36,787 nucleotides of DNA from Deltaproteobacteria bacterium (GTDB taxonomy: Bacteria; Bdellovibrionota_C; UBA2361; SZUA-149; JAITKM01). Positions 33,536-36,787 of the stretch are shown one piece after another. The stretch spans positions 1-36,787 of the forward strand of contig JAITKM010000004.1 in NCBI GenBank assembly GCA_031278395.1, read 5' to 3'. The position numbers and the translations under genes were made by a program. The stretch's first letter is position 1. Each line of letters begins with the position of its first letter. The notes under the pieces were generated by a model. That model ran no database searches. It was not told where the DNA came from and saw only the letters and a program-made list of their open reading frames with translations.

Positions 33536-33994
33536 CTACTTTTTTATGGCGTTGAACAGTTTATCTTCAAGGTCTTGCATCTCTTTAATTTTTTTGCTGG
33601 ATACTTTTTCGTGGTCATAACCTAAAAGGTGCAGAATGCCGTGAATTAACAACCTTAAGATTTCATCTTCTAGACTAACACCCAGCTCTTGGGCTTGGCG
33701 CCTGGCAGTTGTTACAGAAATAATAACATCACCTAACATATACTGAGGACAAACAAAATTTTTAGCTTCTTGTGACGCAAAGGACAACACATCTGTAGAC
33801 AGATCCAGTTTGCGATATTGTTTATTTAACTGGCGAATCTCTGTGTCGTCAGTCAACAAAAGACTTAATTCAAGATTTTTATTACATCTGAGTTTAGTAA
33901 GATTAATTTCTATCAAAGAAATTAATTTTTTCTTTGATAACCCCCTAGGCATTTGGCTTTTAATTTCGGGTCGGAGAGTAATATTAATATTCAC
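33536..33994 (-). CDS. ybeY: Endoribonuclease YbeY
   Basis: YbeY is a zinc RNase needed for 16S 3'-end maturation and ribosome quality control. The 152-residue product has the motif HGILHLLGYDH (His118, His122, His128) and the preceding STDVLSFA and LGDVIIS stretches. The start is the GTG at 33994; its SD, GGAG, lies within the last codons of alaS, five bases separating that stop from this start. This coupling also shows that alaS truly ends where drawn. Neighbours usual for ybeY (phoH, lnt) are absent. Confidence 0.95.
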   Translation of the reverse strand: MNINITLRPEIKSQMPRGLSKKKLISLIEINLTKLRCNKNLELSLLLTDDTEIRQLNKQYRKLDLSTDVLSFASQEAKNFVCPQYMLGDVIISVTTARRQAQELGVSLEDEILRLLIHGILHLLGYDHEKVSSKKIKEMQDLEDKLFNAIKK

Positions 33995-33999
33995 GCACT

Positions 34000-35775
34000 T
34001 TACTCCAAGACCGCCTTGATTCGACGAACACCAGCTGAACTAGCTTCTTCTTTTAAAATCCTAAAATGTCCCATTTCAGAAGTATTTTTGACATGGGGAC
34101 CTCCACAAATTTCCTTAGAAAACTTCCCGACGCTATAGACTTTAACTTTTTCCTTGTCGTATTTATTGGTAAACAACCCAATAGCGCCGGCTTGTTGTGC
34201 CTCCTCAAGCATCATTTCTTCCATCTGCACTTCAAGATTTTGCTCAATGACTTCATTAACTTTTTGTTCAATAAATTTTAATTCATCTGGTGTGAACTTG
34301 CGATCAAAAGAAAAATCAAAACGCATTCTTTCCGCTGTAATATTACTACCTTTCTGTTTAATATCTTGACCGAAATTCTTTCTTAAAACTGTATGCAGGA
34401 TATGCGTTGCAGTATGTAATCTTGTCGTAATCTCTGAATGATCTGCCAGTCCGCCTTTAAACTTTTGCTCTGCACCCCTTCTGGATTTCTCCTGATGCTC
34501 TGCAAAAAACTTATTAAATCCTGCGACGTCAACTTTAACCCCTTTCTCGCTAGCAATTTCTTCTGTAAATTCTAATGGGAAGCCGTAAGTGTCATATAAC
34601 TTAAATGCTATTTCTCCTCTAATCGTATCGTTACTTTGCAATTTCTCAAGCACTTTTGCTAACTCTTTTAAGCCTGAATGAATAGTTCTATTAAATAAGA
34701 TTTCTTCTTTGTTCAATTCATGCAAAATGAAATCTTTTCTTGTTTCTAAGATAGGGTAATATTTTTTATACTTTTCAATATAAATTTCTGCTAATTCTGC
34801 TAAGACATGTCCTGAGACTTCAAGCTGTTTGAGATTGCGAATAGCAATCCGAATTAGGCGGCGCAAAATATAACCTTGATCAATATTGGACGGCGCGATT
34901 CCATTTTCATCGCCTAAAAGAAAAACTGCTGTTCGCGTGTGGTCAGCAATTTTTCTAAAAGCTCGCAGATTATTTTGGTATTTTTTGCCTGAAATCTCTG
35001 CTAACTTAGCCAGGACCGCGCTAAAAAGCTCTGTTTCGTAATTGTCCTTAAAACCATTTAGAATGCCTAAAGTCCTTTCCAAGCCCATGCCAGTATCAAC
35101 ATTTTGTTGGGCGAGCTTTGAAAAAGAGCCATCGCTATTTTTATTGTATTCCATGAAGACGTCATTCCAAATTTCTAAATACCTGCCACATTTGCAAAGT
35201 GGACCACAAGTTGGCGAACATTTTTCGCCTTGGGTATTAAAAAACATTTCTGAACAAGGACCGCATGGACCTGTTATACCGGCTGGTCCCCACCAATTAT
35301 CTTCACACCAACAAATTTGTGAATCTTCTAATCCAATAGTTTTCCAAATATTATAACTTTCTACATCTTTAGGGGCAGATTCGTTCCCGATCCAGACCGT
35401 AACCGCTAATTCCTTTTTATTAATTTTTAAAACTTGGGTTAAAAATTCAAAGCTCATTTTAATAGCTTCTTCTTTGAAGTAGTCGCCAAGTGACCAGTTG
35501 CCAAGCATTTCAAAGAATGTAAAATGACTTATATCGCCGACTTCGCCAATATCAACTGTACGAACGCAACGTTGAACATTGGTCAGCCTGCGTCCTTCTG
35601 GGTGTTTTTCGCCTAGCAAGTATGGCACGAGTGGTTGCATACCAGCAGTTGTGAATAAGACAGTTGGATCGTTTTCAGGAATTAAAGAGGAGTTTTTTAT
35701 CAATTTATGATTTTTCGAAACAAAAAAATCTAAAAATTTTTGTCTAAAATCATCGTAACTAATTTTATAATTCAT
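34000..35775 (-). CDS. alaS: Compact alanyl-tRNA synthetase
   Basis: AlaRS charges tRNA-Ala. The 591-residue product has the class II catalytic core (FTTAGMQPLVPYLLGEKHP, DISHFTFFEMLGNWSLGDYF, GLERTLGILNG), a helical tRNA-recognition part (about 240-415), and an editing domain with HTATH (454-458) and CGGPH (557-561). It ends at AGVRRIKAVLE, directly after the editing domain: the DHHA1/C-Ala domain is absent, and the roughly 100-residue beta-barrel insert before HxxxH is also missing (usual length about 870). A Cys-rich loop with TGPCGPCSE and CSPTCGPLCKCGRYLEIWND (about 169-205) may bind zinc. These traits are like AlaRS of Patescibacteria as I recall them. No frameshift: ybeY follows at once. 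Confidence 0.93.
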   Translation of the reverse strand: MNYKISYDDFRQKFLDFFVSKNHKLIKNSSLIPENDPTVLFTTAGMQPLVPYLLGEKHPEGRRLTNVQRCVRTVDIGEVGDISHFTFFEMLGNWSLGDYFKEEAIKMSFEFLTQVLKINKKELAVTVWIGNESAPKDVESYNIWKTIGLEDSQICWCEDNWWGPAGITGPCGPCSEMFFNTQGEKCSPTCGPLCKCGRYLEIWNDVFMEYNKNSDGSFSKLAQQNVDTGMGLERTLGILNGFKDNYETELFSAVLAKLAEISGKKYQNNLRAFRKIADHTRTAVFLLGDENGIAPSNIDQGYILRRLIRIAIRNLKQLEVSGHVLAELAEIYIEKYKKYYPILETRKDFILHELNKEEILFNRTIHSGLKELAKVLEKLQSNDTIRGEIAFKLYDTYGFPLEFTEEIASEKGVKVDVAGFNKFFAEHQEKSRRGAEQKFKGGLADHSEITTRLHTATHILHTVLRKNFGQDIKQKGSNITAERMRFDFSFDRKFTPDELKFIEQKVNEVIEQNLEVQMEEMMLEEAQQAGAIGLFTNKYDKEKVKVYSVGKFSKEICGGPHVKNTSEMGHFRILKEEASSAGVRRIKAVLE

Positions 35776-35856
35776 AATATGAAAATTTTTGTTAAGTTGT
35801 AAAGGCGAGTTTTTTATAATCAGGCATAAAAATTGTCAACGACGATTTTATTTTTT

Positions 35857-35874
35857 GGTATCGGGTTACTTTTA
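35857..35874 (+). repeat. Dispersed intergenic 18-nt motif, copy 3
   Basis: GGTATCGGGTTACTTTTA, in the gap upstream of alaS. Next to it AGGCATAAAAATT occurs twice, at 35822-35834 and 35917-35929. Confidence 0.65.
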
Positions 35875-35900
35875 TGAATTGAGAATTACTTGTTTTTCTT

Positions 35901-35918
35901 GGTACAGGGTTACTTTTA
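35901..35918 (+). repeat. Dispersed intergenic 18-nt motif, copy 4
   Basis: GGTACAGGGTTACTTTTA, 26 bases after copy 3, same orientation. Confidence 0.65.
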
Positions 35919-36009
35919 GGCATAAAAATTTGGTGGCAATACAAAATAAAAGTAGCGAATTTTAGCTCGGCACATACACAACATGAAAATTTTTTGCGCA
36001 TTTTTGTTT

Positions 36010-36787
36010 TTAAATTTCATCAGAAAAATCATATACTGCAATGTCTATATCTATATTATACGGATCTTGAATCTCCTGAGTAATTTTTCCGCAGAAATTA
36101 TCACAATTTAAGCTAGATATATCAATGTTATAAAAACAGCTATTAAGATGCGAGTAATTAATTAAATCAGTAGTTAAAGCTGTATAACCATTTGTTATTA
36201 ACCATTCTTTACTAACAACTTGTTTAGTAATTCCTGTCAAAATAAAAAAATCCGCTGAACCAACATCATCTATCCCCCAACCAAAAAAACTATTAATATC
36301 AGGAGGGAAAATTGGGTATGTATAATTTCGGATAGAATGTTGACAAACAATACCACCTTCAGCATTATTTAACTTTTTACATGCCCATACCTCAGATAAC
36401 CTTGCGTAAAGTGCATAAGTATGGCGACCCCCATTCCATTCTCCTTGAATTTTCATAAATAAACGCACGCCCGAACAATTAATTGATTCCGAGCAACCGT
36501 CGGCAAGAGCCGCAAGATATCCTGCGTCAGTGTTACTTCCATATTGAGTAGCCGGAGATCTAGGACTGAAAGTAACTTTCTTGCATGGTGAGAAACCGGA
36601 ACCCGCAGGACCGCAAACAGTGACTGATAAACTGGTTGATCCTACTGTATTCGGACTAAAGCTGGCGTCGTTTGAAACACTCCAATCTGACAGATTGCCA
36701 GTTGGAACATAGGTGAGGGTCTGGCTTGGATTGGATAATTCTACTGTGCCTGAGCTACTGTTACATACGTATGAATAAGTTACAAAA
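36010..36787 (-). CDS. Secreted Ig-like/beta-rich protein, C-terminal part (cut by window edge)
   Basis: The frame is open from the right edge to the stop at 36010-36012, giving at least 258 residues; the true start lies beyond 36787. The part from the edge to about 36560 reads like repeated beta-sandwich modules: GTVELSNPSQTLTYVPTGN, DWSVSNDASFSPNTVGSTSL then SVTVCGPAG. Cys, Ser, Thr and Asn are frequent, and Cys occurs in several places (VCNSSSG, GCSESINCSG, LNSCFYNID, NCDNFCG), suggesting disulfides. The rest (about 36010-36480) is beta-rich with many Tyr and Trp and matches no family I know. A cell-surface or secreted protein is inferred. A GTG at 36468 is not the start because the frame and the same composition continue upstream of it. 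Confidence 0.7.
   Translation of the reverse strand, partial: FVTYSYVCNSSSGTVELSNPSQTLTYVPTGNLSDWSVSNDASFSPNTVGSTSLSVTVCGPAGSGFSPCKKVTFSPRSPATQYGSNTDAGYLAALADGCSESINCSGVRLFMKIQGEWNGGRHTYALYARLSEVWACKKLNNAEGGIVCQHSIRNYTYPIFPPDINSFFGWGIDDVGSADFFILTGITKQVVSKEWLITNGYTALTTDLINYSHLNSCFYNIDISSLNCDNFCGKITQEIQDPYNIDIDIAVYDFSDEI

Noticed and set aside
35792-36001. Minus-strand frame of 69 residues upstream of alaS
   Set aside because: It covers the 18-nt motif copies and the AGGCATAAAAATT repeats, has no SD, and its composition is not protein-like.
1-36787. CRISPR array
   Set aside because: No regularly spaced repeats of 23-40 bases with unique spacers were seen; the repeats found are inverted or scattered.

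Overview
The window is an AT-rich chromosomal segment of a Gram-negative bacterium. The cell type is suggested by a complete minC-minD-minE set, a sigma-32 type factor with an RpoH box, HtpX, a TonB-like protein, a lipoprotein with a lipobox, a DjlA-like J protein, and an MJ0042-type zinc-ribbon/DUF3426-like protein. That set fits a proteobacterial or former-deltaproteobacterial lineage. The exact phylum cannot be settled by eye. Most genes are housekeeping, but several intergenic stretches carry unusual amounts of inverted-repeat structure.

Layout. 1-1000 is an accessory junction: the start of a DUF6088/AbiEi-like gene behind a palindromic operator, a tyrosine-integrase remnant that ends exactly at a tRNA-Leu(UAG), a frameshifted trigger-factor remnant, and two long inverted repeats. 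1011-4549 holds a metallo-beta-lactamase-like protein without its metal motif, fhs, xseB and a lone receiver protein. 4642-9598 holds a small TPR-like remnant, a large lipoprotein, an nfeD/SPFH pair with a partial duplicate of the SPFH 5' end, and htpX overlapping trmL. 9806-15827 holds an unknown protein, parC-parE and a DjlA-like protein. 16035-17131 holds a STAS-like protein convergent with an unknown protein. 17132-17797 is a hairpin-rich noncoding stretch. 17798-25885 is a long minus-strand run, in transcription order: zinc-ribbon protein, tonB-like, aminotransferase, dcd, rsmE, rpoH, M50 protease, MEMO-AMMECR1 fusion. 25963-31194 is a plus-strand run of rlmB, minCDE, folD and rlmN. 31387-32586 is a SpoIIE-type phosphatase with a pseudo-receiver. 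32587-33535 is a second hairpin-rich noncoding stretch. 33536-35775 is a compact alaS coupled to ybeY, and a secreted Ig-like protein runs off the right edge.

How the genes connect. fhs and folD together serve tetrahydrofolate one-carbon metabolism. trmL, rsmE, rlmB, rlmN and ybeY are RNA modification or maturation genes scattered across the segment. rpoH, htpX, SPFH/NfeD, the DjlA-like protein and the M50 protease suggest an envelope and protein quality-control theme. The STAS-like protein, lone receiver and SpoIIE-type phosphatase hint at phosphorylation signalling but are not adjacent.

The points most worth following are the two structured noncoding regions with mutually exclusive pairings (17.2-17.6 kb and 32.65-32.93 kb), the compact alanyl-tRNA synthetase that resembles candidate-phyla-radiation versions, the membrane-anchored MEMO-AMMECR1 fusion in an rpoH operon, the integrase/tRNA/antitoxin-like junction at the left end, and an 18-nt motif repeated only between genes.
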